DNA of 64,000 nt from Gonatopus flavifemur (Eukaryota; Arthropoda; Insecta; Hymenoptera; Dryinidae), in assembly GCA_018340375.1 (NCBI GenBank), contig JAFFJZ010000002.1, positions 45,528,001-45,592,000 of the forward strand. Reading direction: 5' to 3'. The position numbers and the translations under genes are program-made. Positions 11,082 to 21,232 of this stretch are shown one piece after another. The notes beneath the pieces are model-generated. The model saw only the letters and a program-made list of their open reading frames with translations, did no database searches and was not told where the DNA came from. The stretch's first letter is position 1. The number at the start of each line of letters is the position of its first letter.

Positions 11082-11674
11082 TATTATCCTTTTCAAACTC
11101 GGGATATACGAAGAATTTACTACTTTTCATATACACAAGTCTGACTACTCCATGCGCTCACCGAAAAGAAACTTCCCGACAACAAATTATCCCCTGAAGG
11201 GGTTTGAGTTGACCTCGAATCTGCCCTGGTTCTGATAAGGATCGCAATGCTTGATCATCATCGGAACCTCACTTGAAATACCTTGCTCTAATCAAGACCT
11301 AGAAAAAGATTTCAATTCAAGATCTTGGAAGATAAAATCAGATCTATGGAATAACGGGAAGAGTTCTTCATTTGAAATATGGAAGAACGGATGCAGGTCA
11401 TGCACTTTGGATCATCCTTCACTACGGGATTGAATGTGACGTCCTTCGAGGAATTATTCATCCTCAAAGGGATCTCTTAATTTCGTACAATAAACCGAAC
11501 TACTTTTCAATGAAGAATTCATTAATCGGCCCGGTAACAATGCACCCCGAAGCGATAGACGTCAATGATTTCACGTTGACAGCATTGACCTTGATGAAGC
11601 ATGAAGGGTTCATCAAGGGTTGTTGATTACCGGATCGTAACGAGGATCCACTATTGACAGGGAAGGATTGGCAA
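11082..11674. other. No supported feature
   Basis: Two short overlapping frames lie here with no recognisable motif. Nothing else was seen. Confidence 0.4.
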
Positions 11675-12403
11675 CACTGAAGGAAAACTGAAATTTTCCG
11701 CTAACTGAAGAATACCTGTTCTATCGGAATTTTTCATACTTTATACGAAATTTCATGTTTTACACTTCAATTTCCCAGTGTAAATACAACTGTTACGATA
11801 CTGAAGATCTCTCGTAGATTTTTCTCACAGTCAAGTGCTGAAACAGATGATTGGTTCTGTCATGAGGCAGAATATATTACACGAATTTTTTATTGGAAAA
11901 TTTCAGTATTTCGATGGAAGTCGTTGACCAGTACATTGAGAATTTTGTTACATTCCCAGAAAACTGCAAAATTTGGAAGTTTGCTGTACAAAGTCTGTAA
12001 AATTTCTGTAAATGTGCTGGAAAATGAATGTACTAAATATGAAAAGAGATCAATATTCGAGAGATGAGCGATCGATAGTACTATCAACAGTTTTTTATAG
12101 AAAATTTGTCAAATTTATATTGAATTTCATAAAATGTGGATCAAAATTTTATAAAATTCAATACGACCTCGACCAATGGTTATAGTTACTCAACTTTAGT
12201 TATCATTACCAAATCCTGGTAATAGTTATCAAATCTTGGTAATGATAAACCAATCATAAATTTGAGCAAACCAAATTTATTTGATATATTCAATTTGAAA
12301 AAACACCGATCAAAACTTTATAAAAATTGTATATAAAATATCAATATCGTGAAATATCGTGCACCTCTAATTTTCCAGTACAGTTGGCAGTTTTTCTACA
12401 GTG
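11675..12403. mobile_element. Possible CACTG-terminated TIR element
   Basis: The left end CACTGAAGGAAAACTG and the complement of the right end CACTGTAGAAAAACTG are inverted over about 16 bp. The flanking dinucleotides differ (AA left, TA right), so the duplication is not confirmed. The interior is AT-rich and non-coding and includes an imperfect hairpin at 12199-12250 (ttatcattaccaa ... ttggtaatgataa). Confidence 0.45.
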
Positions 12404-12733
12404 TACTCGCAACATATGGCCAGAACTCAATAAGTTTGAATATGATCCATCAGCGACGGATCACTAGACCATATATTAATGATTCTGATTTCCCTTATTG
12501 GAGGAAATTTGACGATTCAATTGTTCCAATATCAAACATGAACGTTGTTTTCACATTAAAAGTAAACTCCCAATGTGGGTTCAATTTGGATTCATACAAG
12601 CGAAATGAGCGTCATTCAGGGTATCAAACTCAATTTATTATAATTAACTCCATTCATTATAATTGAATCCTTCAACGAATTTTCCAATTTATCACATCAC
12701 CTCCGAAGGATCTGTAAAATTTTAAAAACCTTG
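12404..12733. other. No supported feature
   Basis: AT-rich spacer between two TIR elements. A chance open frame ends near 12666. Confidence 0.35.
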
Positions 12734-12871
12734 CACTGAGAAAAATTTGGTGACAAATTTACTATAATACAGTGAAATTCACTATGTTCTACAGTGAATT
12801 CCATTGGAAGTCAGTATGCTCCTCCATTTCTAAGATCCCATAGTAAATTTACCTCTGAATTTTTCTCAATG
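12734..12871. mobile_element. MITE, 138 bp, TG target duplication
   Basis: Inverted ends CACTGAGAAAAATTTGG and CATTGAGAAAAATTCAG (complement of the right end), continuing into aaatttactat on both arms. TG lies on both flanks (12732-12733, 12872-12873). Non-coding. Confidence 0.75.
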
Positions 12872-13700
12872 TGGAACAGTGAATGTTTTCAGATAATCTC
12901 TCGTATTTTGGACAGGATTTTGATCTTCAGATTCCCTAGCTTCTCAGTTTGAATGGCTAAGACGTGCAGAACGCAGAAACTGTCGGACGTGCCAGAAGAG
13001 TTTGGATGTTAGAATCGCTTTCATCGAACAAAAGCACGTTTTACAAATTCATGTGATAGAATCAAACGATTTTTTTCTGGCAAGAAACAATTCTCCTACA
13101 TCAATATACTCTCATTGGGAAAATATCGTCATCATTCTAGCGATTTTTATCGCCGCTGCTGCATCGATGAATCAAACTGAGGACGCAGATTTAACCCTCC
13201 GTGAGTCACCCTCAAAACAGAGGTAATTTCTTATCATTATTCATCGAGGCTATAGCAGACTTATAGTGTGGAAACGCAAATTTCTATTGTTGGAGGAGAA
13301 ATAAATGAATTTCATGCCGCACAAAACCGCAGGTTCCAAATGTTGAAGGTGCAGGAATGACAATTTGTCTAAGACAACAGTCATGTGCCTTTTTTGCCCT
13401 GGTGAACGACCAAGGGTGACCTCTAGAGTGTTGAATTCTCTGATTTTACTGCCATGTCTTTTGAAATGCTGTCGATAACAAACGTTTCGGTTTACGCGTG
13501 TAGAGTGTGACCGCAACTGAATCAGAATCTATGTAAGCGCTAACTCCCACACTCGAGCTGCATCTTATTGATTCTACTGATTTCTCTTCGAGATTGTGAA
13601 CTTCTTGTTCTCCCAGGATGGGGCGATTGAAGAGAATCTGGGAACTATAAAATACTGCTTTTTCATAGAAGAAAACTCCACCTATCAATTATTATTTGTT
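12872..13700. other. Unassigned, with one weak exon-like frame
   Basis: A frame ending in a hydrophobic stretch (IVIILAIFIAAAAS) followed by an acidic tail reads up to a possible donor 'agaggtaatt' near 13222. No upstream acceptor or start was confirmed. The rest shows nothing. Confidence 0.25.
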
Positions 13701-14304
13701 CTGCCGTCCAAAGCAAGAAGATCGTAAGTCGCATTTTTGACAAAAATGAGTGTTTCATATCATTTGAATCGTGAAAAATCTGCATTCTACTGCGTTTTTC
13801 ATTTTGAAAGAATCCATGTGGAAATTTTTCCGGGCATCCTGTATTGAATATCGTATTGGGTATGCAAACTTAGGATGTCCTAACCTTAGCCACTGAGGGG
13901 CCTAGTCAGGTCGCTGATATTCAGCCTGATTTCTCCAAGTCAGGGACACTCATATAACGCCCATATGGGGCCATGCTGCATTACCAATTTTTTTCCCGGT
14001 ATCAAAAATTTAGACTCACCAATCACAGCCTTAATAGGGCCTCGCAAGGCTTCCCGTATTCTCCCGAAGATCTTGATTTAAGCATACCTGTATACGACCC
14101 ATGCAGGGCCAAGCTGGAATTCTAACGTTTTCCCCGTTCTGAAAATCTAAATGCACCCAACTACAACCTGCATAAGGCCTTGCCCTTATATTGATTCCTT
14201 TTTTGAATATAAACCTACTTTGAAAAGCGAATTTACTGAAATCGTATTGGTAATTTCGAATTTTCACGGTGTATGCCTCCGAAAAAATATTTCATCAATG
14301 ATTA

Positions 14305-14426
14305 CTGTGTTCACACTATCGGTGAACAATGTCAAAAAATCGGAAAAAACATCATTGTAAAGTTAATTCCAAGACTGAATGAGGCTGTTCTGTTTTTTGA
14401 TACGGTCCGATAATGTGTGAACACAG
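14305..14426. mobile_element. MITE, 122 bp, TA duplication
   Basis: Starts CTGTGTTCACACTATCGG and its right end reads CCGATAATGTGTGAACACAG. TA lies on both sides (14303-14304, 14427-14428). The inner arms also pair (aaaaaatcgg / gtttttttgat-like). It is nested in the CTGCCG element. Confidence 0.8.
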
Positions 14427-14599
14427 TAATGTTGGGTGGAATACCTGAGTAGAAATTGAAATCAGCCCACTCCAGGCCCTGTCCGGGCTCAAGTCCGAGT
14501 GGTCTGGGTACAGATAGGGCCTTGGATAGGCCAATTTTCAATCGAGGGAGTTTTCTGCTTGCAATATTCATTCAATTTGATGATTTTAGCAACGATTTA

Positions 14600-15893
14600 C
14601 GAGGGTGGATTGATATGTTTCCGGCCTGACCAAGAGATGGCGCCACTAGGCCTACCTTGAGGTGGCGTTCTATAGTACCATCCTTAGATAGCTTGTAGCT
14701 ATAGTTTCAGTCCGATCGCCATGTTAGTTTAGTTTTGAGAGCACGCTGACCAAGACGCCTCTGTGTTTTTCGTAAAAATGGAAAAGCTGGAAAATCGTGC
14801 TGTCATCAAATACTTTTATTTGAAGGGGTTAACGCCGAAGGAAATTAAAGAAGAGATGGACTCAACACTGGAGACATCCTCCCCATCATATTCAACCGTT
14901 AAACAGTGGGTTTCCGAGTTTAAAAAGGGTCGTGTGAGCACCTCTGATGAGCCTCGCTCAGGACGCCCCATTGAGGTCACAACTCCAGATATGATCGAAA
15001 AAATCCATCAAATAGTGCTGAAAGATCGCAGATTGAAAGTTCGTGAGATAGCTGAGACCTGTAAGATGTCATATGAACGTGTACAAAATATTTTGCACCA
15101 ACATTTGTATATGGAAAAGCTCTGTGCAAGATGGGTGCCGCGTTTGCTAACAGTCGACCAAAAATTGATTCGAAAGAACATTTCTACCGCCAATTTGGCG
15201 TTGTATAAGCGTAATCCAAGCGAATTTTTGCGTCGATTCGTAACCGTTGACGAAACTTGGGTCCACAACTACACTCCTGAAACCAAAGAACAGTCTAAAC
15301 AGTGGATTGGACCAGGGGAACCAACTCCAAAGAAGGCAAAAAGAATTTTTTCGGCGAACAAGGTTATGGCTACTGTTTTTTGGGATGCAAGAGGTATTAT
15401 ATACATTGATTACCTTGAAAAGGGTAAAACTATCACTGGTCAATACTACGCAGACTTATTGCAACGTTTGAGCCACGAAGTGAAAATTAAACGACCTCAT
15501 CTGGCGAAGAAAAAAATCTTGTTTCATCACGATAACGCACCAGCGCACACGTCAATCGTTGCGATGGCTAAAATCAACGATCTGAAGTTTGAATTAATGC
15601 CGCACCCTCCCTACTCTCCAGACCTAGCCCCGAATGACTATTATCTGTTTCCTAACCTCAAAAAATGGCTTGGCGGTAAGAGATTTGCGGACAATGAAGA
15701 AGTAATCGAAGCTGTAAATGGGTATTTTGAGGAGCTTGACGAATCAGTCTATAGAGATGGCATTACTAGACTAGAACACCGCTATGAGAAATGTATCAGC
15801 CTTGGAGGAGATTATGTTGAGAAATAAAAAAAAAAAAATTCTTAAAAACGTTGTTTTTCTTGGTCAGGCCGGAAACTTATCAATCCACCCTCG
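14600..15893 (+). mobile_element. Intact mariner (irritans-type), copy 1
   Basis: 1294 bp bounded by TIRs CGAGGGTGGATTGATATGTT... and its complement, about 36 bp with one mismatch, and by TA at 14598-14599 and 15894-15895. It carries one complete transposase gene. A copy 1295 bp long with the same ends lies in inverse orientation at 39403-40697. Confidence 0.97.
14778..15827 (+). CDS. Mariner transposase, 349 residues, full length
   Basis: Cut-and-paste transposase that binds the TIRs and inserts at TA. The first ATG (14778) gives MEKLENR, which fits the usual mariner start and length (about 345-350). Two helix-turn-helix regions fill residues 1-110, followed by the linker WVPRLL (119-124). 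The catalytic triad is D158 (FVTVDETWVHN), D252 (FHHDNAPAH) and D287 (PYSPDLAPND), with 34 residues between the last two, the D,D34D signature. The domain layout and length resemble the irritans subfamily typified by Himar1. There is no stop or frameshift, so it is potentially active. It ends in a poly-A-like run before the 3' TIR. Confidence 0.97.
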   Translation: MEKLENRAVIKYFYLKGLTPKEIKEEMDSTLETSSPSYSTVKQWVSEFKKGRVSTSDEPRSGRPIEVTTPDMIEKIHQIVLKDRRLKVREIAETCKMSYERVQNILHQHLYMEKLCARWVPRLLTVDQKLIRKNISTANLALYKRNPSEFLRRFVTVDETWVHNYTPETKEQSKQWIGPGEPTPKKAKRIFSANKVMATVFWDARGIIYIDYLEKGKTITGQYYADLLQRLSHEVKIKRPHLAKKKILFHHDNAPAHTSIVAMAKINDLKFELMPHPPYSPDLAPNDYYLFPNLKKWLGGKRFADNEEVIEAVNGYFEELDESVYRDGITRLEHRYEKCISLGGDYVEK

Positions 15894-16287
15894 TATTATC
15901 CTTTTGAAGGTCCTAGTTTCATCGCCTACATCAGGTTCGTCATGGATGTCCTACGTAGGCCCAAGTTGGAAATACTATGCAGGCCTTGGAGATGAGTGCG
16001 TGAAAATCCTGTCTAAGTCCTATAAGGGTAACCAAAACAGGACCTCGATTCGAAGTACGAGGAATGAATCAAATTTAAAATGTTTAAAGAAAATAACCAT
16101 CACTAACACAAAAATGGGAAGTCTATAATACTCCGATAGTCTATAGACTTCAATGGTATATGATACCCCAGAAATGGTTTGCCATCAAAAAATTATTTAT
16201 TCTTTTGATTTTCAAAGAGAACAGTTTTTCTTGATTTTCTCGAATTCAAGTCGAATGCACTTACGGTCTCCTTGCTTTGGACGGCAG

Positions 16288-17117
16288 TGTTTACCACATG
16301 AATAAGTGAGATGAGCTGAATTGTATTATATTGATATAATTGATCGCTAATTACGGCTCAATCAGTGGAATTTAATCCATTTAATGTAATTGACGGTTCG
16401 TTTTATTGGAGTTGAAATGAAACGAGATGTATAGATGTATAGAGTTTTCAACTGCACGCTCGTTCAAGTTTTCATTGATGATATGTTGAAATCTTTTTGG
16501 AGTATTGTTCTCGTTGTTGAATAAAATACAATCACAATTTCAGTATCCACGTCAACGATGTGGAAATGAGTGAAAGCGTCAAGAGTGAAAATATTTCAAT
16601 ATTCTCAAGAAAAGTATTCATCTCTATCACAAATTTCTTCAAACGCAGAGAAAACTTGAAGACGTAAGCACAGCCAATAATCGGCCGATGATGAAATTCC
16701 TATCATTGGTACAAGTGATTGACTAATCAAGTAGCCCAACAATGGAATCTTCTGATAATCACTTGATATCCGGATCAACGATTCCCTGTCGCTGAAGTTT
16801 GGATTATCAGTGACTGGAATTTATTCTAAAATTGGATATTCTGAGTATCCTCAAAATTGAATATCTGCAGTTCATACTCGTGTTTTTTGATACACAATAA
16901 TGACGTATGGTCCACTAATTACAGTAAAAAGTAAAACTTACTTCCAACCTTAATATCGGCTTATTTTGAGATGCAGCCAAAACTAGCCCTATGTCAGCTG
17001 ACAGGGAGCATCCAAAACAAATGCCGACACAATGGAAAAGACTGAATTTCAATCAAGTTTTCGAGTAAGATGCAGCCACTTTCAGTCAGAATTTTCACAG
17101 TGATCCGTCATTGATAT
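16288..17117. other. No supported feature
   Basis: Unique-looking AT-rich sequence between transposons. No reading frame above chance length. Confidence 0.4.
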
Positions 17118-17518
17118 CACCCAAAAAATCATATTCTGGAAATTGAACGGAGAAAATAATTTAGCTGCAGCAGCTAAGTAGCTAGCACGGACACGGACAG
17201 CCATTAAATAAGCTCCTGCAGCTGGATTTTGGCTATTGCCGCAAATAAATTGACTACAAATGCAAAATTTAGCTGCAGGAGCCGATTTAATGGCTGTTCG
17301 TGTCCGTGCTAACTCCTTAGCTGCTGCAGCTAAATTATTTTCTCCGTGTAGAATCTACTCTATAATATGAGCCTAGTACATTTTCTTCCTAATAACAGTG
17401 GTAATTCTTCTAACGTTCAGAGGAACTCCCACATCAATCCTCTCAAACTCAGAGGGATATGTACTAGCCTCATATTTCAGAGAAAGATTCTTAATTCTAG
17501 TATACGATTTTTTCAGTG
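17118..17518. mobile_element. CACYSAAAAAATC MITE split by a second MITE
   Basis: Left end CACCCAAAAAATCATATTCT; complement of right end CACTGAAAAAATCGTATACT. TA is at 17519-17520, and near-TA at 17115-17116. An unsplit relative of 196 bp at 48639-48834 aligns along its whole length (shared 'gaatctactctataatatga', 'cctcccacatcaatcctc'-like core) and serves as an empty-site control. Confidence 0.85.
17146..17348. mobile_element. Nested MITE with ACGGAGAAAATAATTTAGC ends
   Basis: A 203-bp element with inverted arms of more than 60 bp: acggagaaaataatttagct with gcagcagctaag on the left, and the complement on the right ending ttttctccgtg. The arms also pair through 'cacggacacggacagccatt'. It sits where the unsplit copy at 48639 reads 'aattagaatc', so the target was TA, now TG on the left and TA (17349-17350) on the right. 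Confidence 0.85.
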
Positions 17519-17927
17519 TAGACCAAGTTCCGACATGATAAATTCTGGCCACAAGTGGAAATCAATTATATCGCCATTACTGGACCCACGTTACCATCCA
17601 GTAATCAGCCCTTGATCGACCATCAACGCTAAGACTTCGCACGAGACTCTCGTTTGAAATTGAAAAATGCACTATATTTACTGTTGTAAAAATTCAAGAC
17701 ATCAAAATTTTGAACGAAATCGAGCTTCTACCTAAGGTGTAACAAGATCACATGGAATTCAGATTTCATCGCAGAGGATAAGGAAGATATTCTCTCAGTC
17801 TCAGAACTAGTCTCGGTATCGGTCTCGGTGCAGCCCTCGTTGCATATTTCAACATATATCTCTGCTGATCTGGTTTGAATGACCAAGGTTCCACCCCATT
17901 CCGTTGATTCCATTTGTACTTTCAAAT
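17519..17927. other. Spacer before the Mutator-like element
   Basis: Includes a short low-complexity 'ctcagtctc...ctcggtctcggt' tract at about 17793-17830. Nothing else supported. Confidence 0.35.
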
Positions 17928-19035
17928 GGTTCCGTAACAGTTGGTCCGACGACAAAAAATCCACGACAAAATGTCCGCGACAAAAAGTCCGACGACAAAA
18001 TGTCCGAACGACAAAACACCCGCCACAAAAACAATCACCCAATCACATTGAAACACATTGATCAACAATCATTAAAACACAACGTCAACCTCCTTAAATC
18101 ACTCATTTATTCAAAACACTCAAACTTCAGATGATCATTTACAATTTCAGATTCATTGCAACCTTCTTCAAATTATCTGATACAACCAAACTTTCCAAAA
18201 AAAAACAGAAAAAACAATATAAATTTCCTCAAACCATTACTTCCTAATTAATCCTTTCACACTTCCACGATAATTTACAATTTTAAATTCATTGCGACAT
18301 TCTTCAAATACTGTAATTTACATTGAGTATCGTAGTTTGAAACCACTCGTTTCAAACAAGCATCGTGATCCCGATACTTTTCCGACCTACATTCAGCAAC
18401 ATTACGCCCAGAATTAATTTGACTAATCAAGAATTATCTATGAACTGAATTATCAAGAACCTATCAATGAACTGAACTGCTCACACGGCACATAGTGCAA
18501 CCTCATACAAATAAAAGGAATATACTGATTGTAAACATTGCACACACATACCACTAAACCATAATACAGATGATATAAACCACTCAAATGTACATTATTT
18601 CTCAATACACACGGTACACTTGAAAACACGGAGATTTTCATTACTATTTCAAAGACACAAGAAATATTCATTTGAATTTAATTCAATTCTATTCATTTCA
18701 ATGAATTCAAAATTGTAAGTGACCATGGAGGTATGAGAAGATTAATCAAGAACTGATTGAATTGATGGTTTCAGAAAATTAATATTGTTTTTTAAATTTT
18801 ATTGCATTTAAGAGGTTGACATTGGGTCACAATGACTGGGGGATTGCTATGTTTTTGAAGTTTGAATCGTTTATTGGAACGAATTGGTAATGGAATAACG
18901 AAATACTCGGCTGATAGAACCCACAAATCTTGCAGAACATCCTTTTCACGATGTGACCAATTCCAAAGAGCTAATTTAGAAACATGAACCCTGATGATTC
19001 ATCAAATTTTGTGAGTTTGAATCGTCGTTTCGTTT

Positions 19036-19505
19036 CCCTGGTGAAAATGGAAGCAGAAAGGAAAAGTAAATGAAGCGTATGCTGGAAAGTAACAGAAAAG
19101 TTCATGAAAAGTATACGGAGCCTCAACGAAAGGTGTAAGAAGAGTATGTGAAGCGGGAATTGAAACAAACAAAGCGTATACAATCGAAAGAAAAAAAATT
19201 AAACTTCTTTGCGGGAATCGAACCAGGGACTTTCACCATAGTGTAAGAGGATTTTATCAACTAAGCTGTAAACCACCGTTAGCATTGCCTGCTTAAAAAC
19301 ATTATTTGAACTTAGAATAGATATAATTCGCACACGCTTGATGTAACCTACCTGGTTATACGCTTATGGAGCGTATATGGAACGTATGATTCCATCACTT
19401 TACAGCAAACGAGCATCACACGCTCCAGGAAGAGGGAATTGAAACATTTTTCGCTTCGTATGCGCTTCCGTCGCGTTTTGTGTATACGCTTCATTTTCAC
19501 CAGGG
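19036..19505. mobile_element. CCCTGGTG element carrying a tRNA-like module
   Basis: Termini are CCCTGGTGAAAATGGAAG and CTTCATTTTCACCAGGG, with TT on both sides (19034-19035, 19506-19507). The 470-bp body has repeated 'gcgtatac' / 'gtatacgct' motifs and a tRNA-like sequence on the minus strand. Like the 1721-5540 element it has CCCTGGT ends, a 2-bp non-TA duplication and an internal pol III-type module. Confidence 0.75.
19205..19276 (-). other. tRNA-like sequence (A and B boxes)
   Basis: On the minus strand the B box is GGTTCGATTCC (19213-19224 region) and the A-box-like sequence is CAGCTTAGTTG (about 19257-19267), at tRNA-like spacing. The acceptor stem is partial (ttgcggg / tacagc do not pair), so this is a tRNA-derived module rather than a gene. 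It lies inside the CCCTGGTG element. Confidence 0.5.
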
Positions 19506-19876
19506 TTCTATAAACGATTCAAACTTCAAGAACATGGATCGCTGTTGTGGCGGTTGTTCTGTCGTTCGGACATTTTGTCATTGGACATTTTGTCGTCAGA
19601 CTTTTTGTCGCGGACATTTTGTCGCGGATTTTTGTCCTCGGATCACCTGTCCCGACACCCTTTCAAATTATCTTGATCATCTTGATATTTCAAGAGATTG
19701 GAATAATTGTTGGTAACTATTTTATTTTTCTTTGACGCGAGTCTCGTGCAAAGCCCTAATCAACGCGTACCATTACAGCGCAATTAATCGCGTCCATTGC
19801 TCAGAGATGTAACATCATTGGACCGATTTTTGTAAATTTACGGAAAATCGTTCAAAAAACAATTCAACTGATCACA

Positions 19877-20028
19877 CACGAGAAAAAAATGAATTGTAAT
19901 TTCACCGGAATTCCGGTTACTATAAGAGCAGCAAGGAATATCTGTCACCTTTAATTTACCAAAAACTTGATCAATTTCACAAAAATTCCGATGAGCGTGA
20001 TGACAAATATGCCTTGCTGTCCATATTA
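19877..20028. mobile_element. MITE left half, related to 44449-44656
   Basis: Starts CACGAGAAAAAAATGAATTG and continues 'accggaattccggttacta...agcagcaaggaatatctgt', closely matching the left arm of the MITE at 44449. It runs to 'ccttgctgtccatat', where the GGGTGG element is inserted at TA. The right end beyond 21234 is not clearly preserved. Confidence 0.6.
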
Positions 20029-20308
20029 GGGTGGTCCTTATTCGCGTAGAAGAAATTTTTTTCAACTTTTTCAACTTAGAGTGTTTCTCTCCCATGAAAA
20101 AATGTTGTGAGTGAAACCCGAGTTGTTTGTGATAACTTTAACCCGTGCCACCGAGAGTTCAAAGGTATATAGAAGAATTCGTGCTGTATATTTTTTATTT
20201 AGAATAAAAACCAAACATTATTACAATTCTATAAAGTGTATAAATACGTACGTGATGTTATTAGGATATCAATTATTCAATCTAATAACATACCAAATTT
20301 TATATTAT

Positions 20309-20560
20309 TCAACACAGCGTTTGCTTCTTACAATCTGGATATCGTTTTCTATAAGCGGAAACAGCTTGCAAAATGAACTGTTTCTGGTCTTCCTGTGTGT
20401 CCAGTTTGTCATTGTATGTTCCAATTAGTTTCACTCCTCTCTCTGCCGCGTCATTCGTTACCCTAATAACTTCAATGATTCTTATCCCTTCTTGATAAAT
20501 CTCGATATTATTCCATTTCGAGAGTTCTTCATTCAAAAATTCAAGTTTCGATGGGTTCAA
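20309..20560 (-). pseudogene. Relic ORF of the GGGTGG element, unknown family
   Basis: An 83-codon frame with the C-terminal text AAERGVKLIGTYNDKL and DQKQFILQAVSAYRKRYPDC. The phrase 'ERGV.LI..YN..LT..E.QKQFLLQ' is one I associate with uncharacterised, transposon-linked arthropod proteins. This is recollection, not a search result. No upstream part of such a protein is visible, so this is a C-terminal fragment. Its position centrally between GGGTGG TIRs suggests it is the remnant of that element's own gene or a captured one. Confidence 0.5.
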
Positions 20561-20807
20561 AGAAATTTTTCTGCATGGATCGTAATCCTCTTCACGTGAA
20601 ATATTGTTGTTTTAAATTTTTTTGCCATTGTAGGATTTCAAACATGTCACAAGCGGAATAAAGAATACAAAGAATAACAAGGAACAAAACACTGATGAGG
20701 TGAAGACAGGAAGGAAACATAGAAGGCGTAAATTTATGAATTATCTCGAAAAAAATCGATAAATTCGAACCAGCTTCGATCATTACGATTTTCTTTGAGG
20801 GCATTCG

Positions 20808-20990
20808 GAAGTTCCAAAAGTACTACACTTCTTCCCCCAGTATTTCACAAAATGAGTGAATGAAATCAGAAGAGTTTGGTGCATGCATCTTTTTTGCATT
20901 ACAAGAAAGATGCATGTACTGCGCTTTTTCAATTTTATTCTCTCATTTTCGAGAAAACTGGGAAGCGAAATATAGTACTTTTGGGACTTC
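20808..20990. mobile_element. Palindromic MITE, CCAAAAGTACTA ends
   Basis: Inverted ends 'gaagttccaaaagtactaca' and the complement of 'tatagtacttttgggacttc', with inner arms 'cttcccccagt' / 'actgggaag'. A second member is at 60380-60560. No confirmed target duplication. Confidence 0.6.
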
Positions 20991-21232
20991 AGAATGTTCT
21001 TGAAGGTGATGACGTGTAATCGAGACGAATATATGATATATATAACATTTTGGATACTGCCCTAAATATATTTCAAATACATTGAACGTTTCCTGAACTT
21101 CAACTTCTCGGTGGCACGGGTTAACGTTATCACAGGAAACTGACGTTTAATGCAGGTTATTTCACCATGTCGAAGAACCATTTCATGGGGTAGCATGCAA
21201 AATATTCCTACTTTCAAAAATAAGGACCACCC

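Larger units (their letters stand above)
13701..16287. mobile_element. CTGCCGTCC-terminated TIR element with 4-bp duplication, hosting a mariner
   Basis: Inverted ends are CTGCCGTCCAAAGCAAGAAG and CTGCCGTCCAAAGCAAGGAG (complement of the right end). They continue with 'cgtaagt.gcatt', for about 35 bp in all. The direct repeat TGTT flanks both sides (13697-13700, 16288-16291). Without the mariner at 14600-15893 and the MITE at 14305-14426 the body is about 1.2 kb. It consists of degenerate tandem copies of 'gggcc..gctg.attac' type sequence and has no transposase. A 4-bp duplication points away from Tc1/mariner; the superfamily is undetermined. Confidence 0.75.
17928..19659. mobile_element. Mutator-like (MULE) non-autonomous element, 9-bp duplication
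   Basis: The direct repeat CTTTCAAAT flanks the element at 17919-17927 and 19660-19668. Both ends begin GGT and share long TIRs of over 110 bp built from repeated GACAAAATGTCC-type units (17950-18010 and 19560-19635). Internal segments pair as well (gtcaacctccttaaat at 18089 versus atttaagaggttgac at 18808). A 9-bp duplication, long TIRs and G-initial ends fit MULEs. It has no transposase. A CCCTGGTG element is nested near its right end. Confidence 0.8.
20029..21232. mobile_element. GGGTGGTCC TIR element, 1.2 kb, TA duplication
   Basis: Ends GGGTGGTCCTTATT and AATAAGGACCACCC with TA on both sides (20027-20028, 21233-21234). A second inverted pair, 'aacccgtgccaccgagag', lies about 110 bp inside each end. 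It contains a relic reading frame on the minus strand and a nested palindromic MITE, and is inserted in the 19877 MITE. The superfamily is uncertain; the TA target allows Tc1/mariner-like. Confidence 0.75.

Noticed and set aside
15008..15471. Open frames on other frames or strand of the mariner genes (also 39826-40289, 47336-47527, 61345-61551)
   Set aside because: Shadows of the transposase coding sequence.
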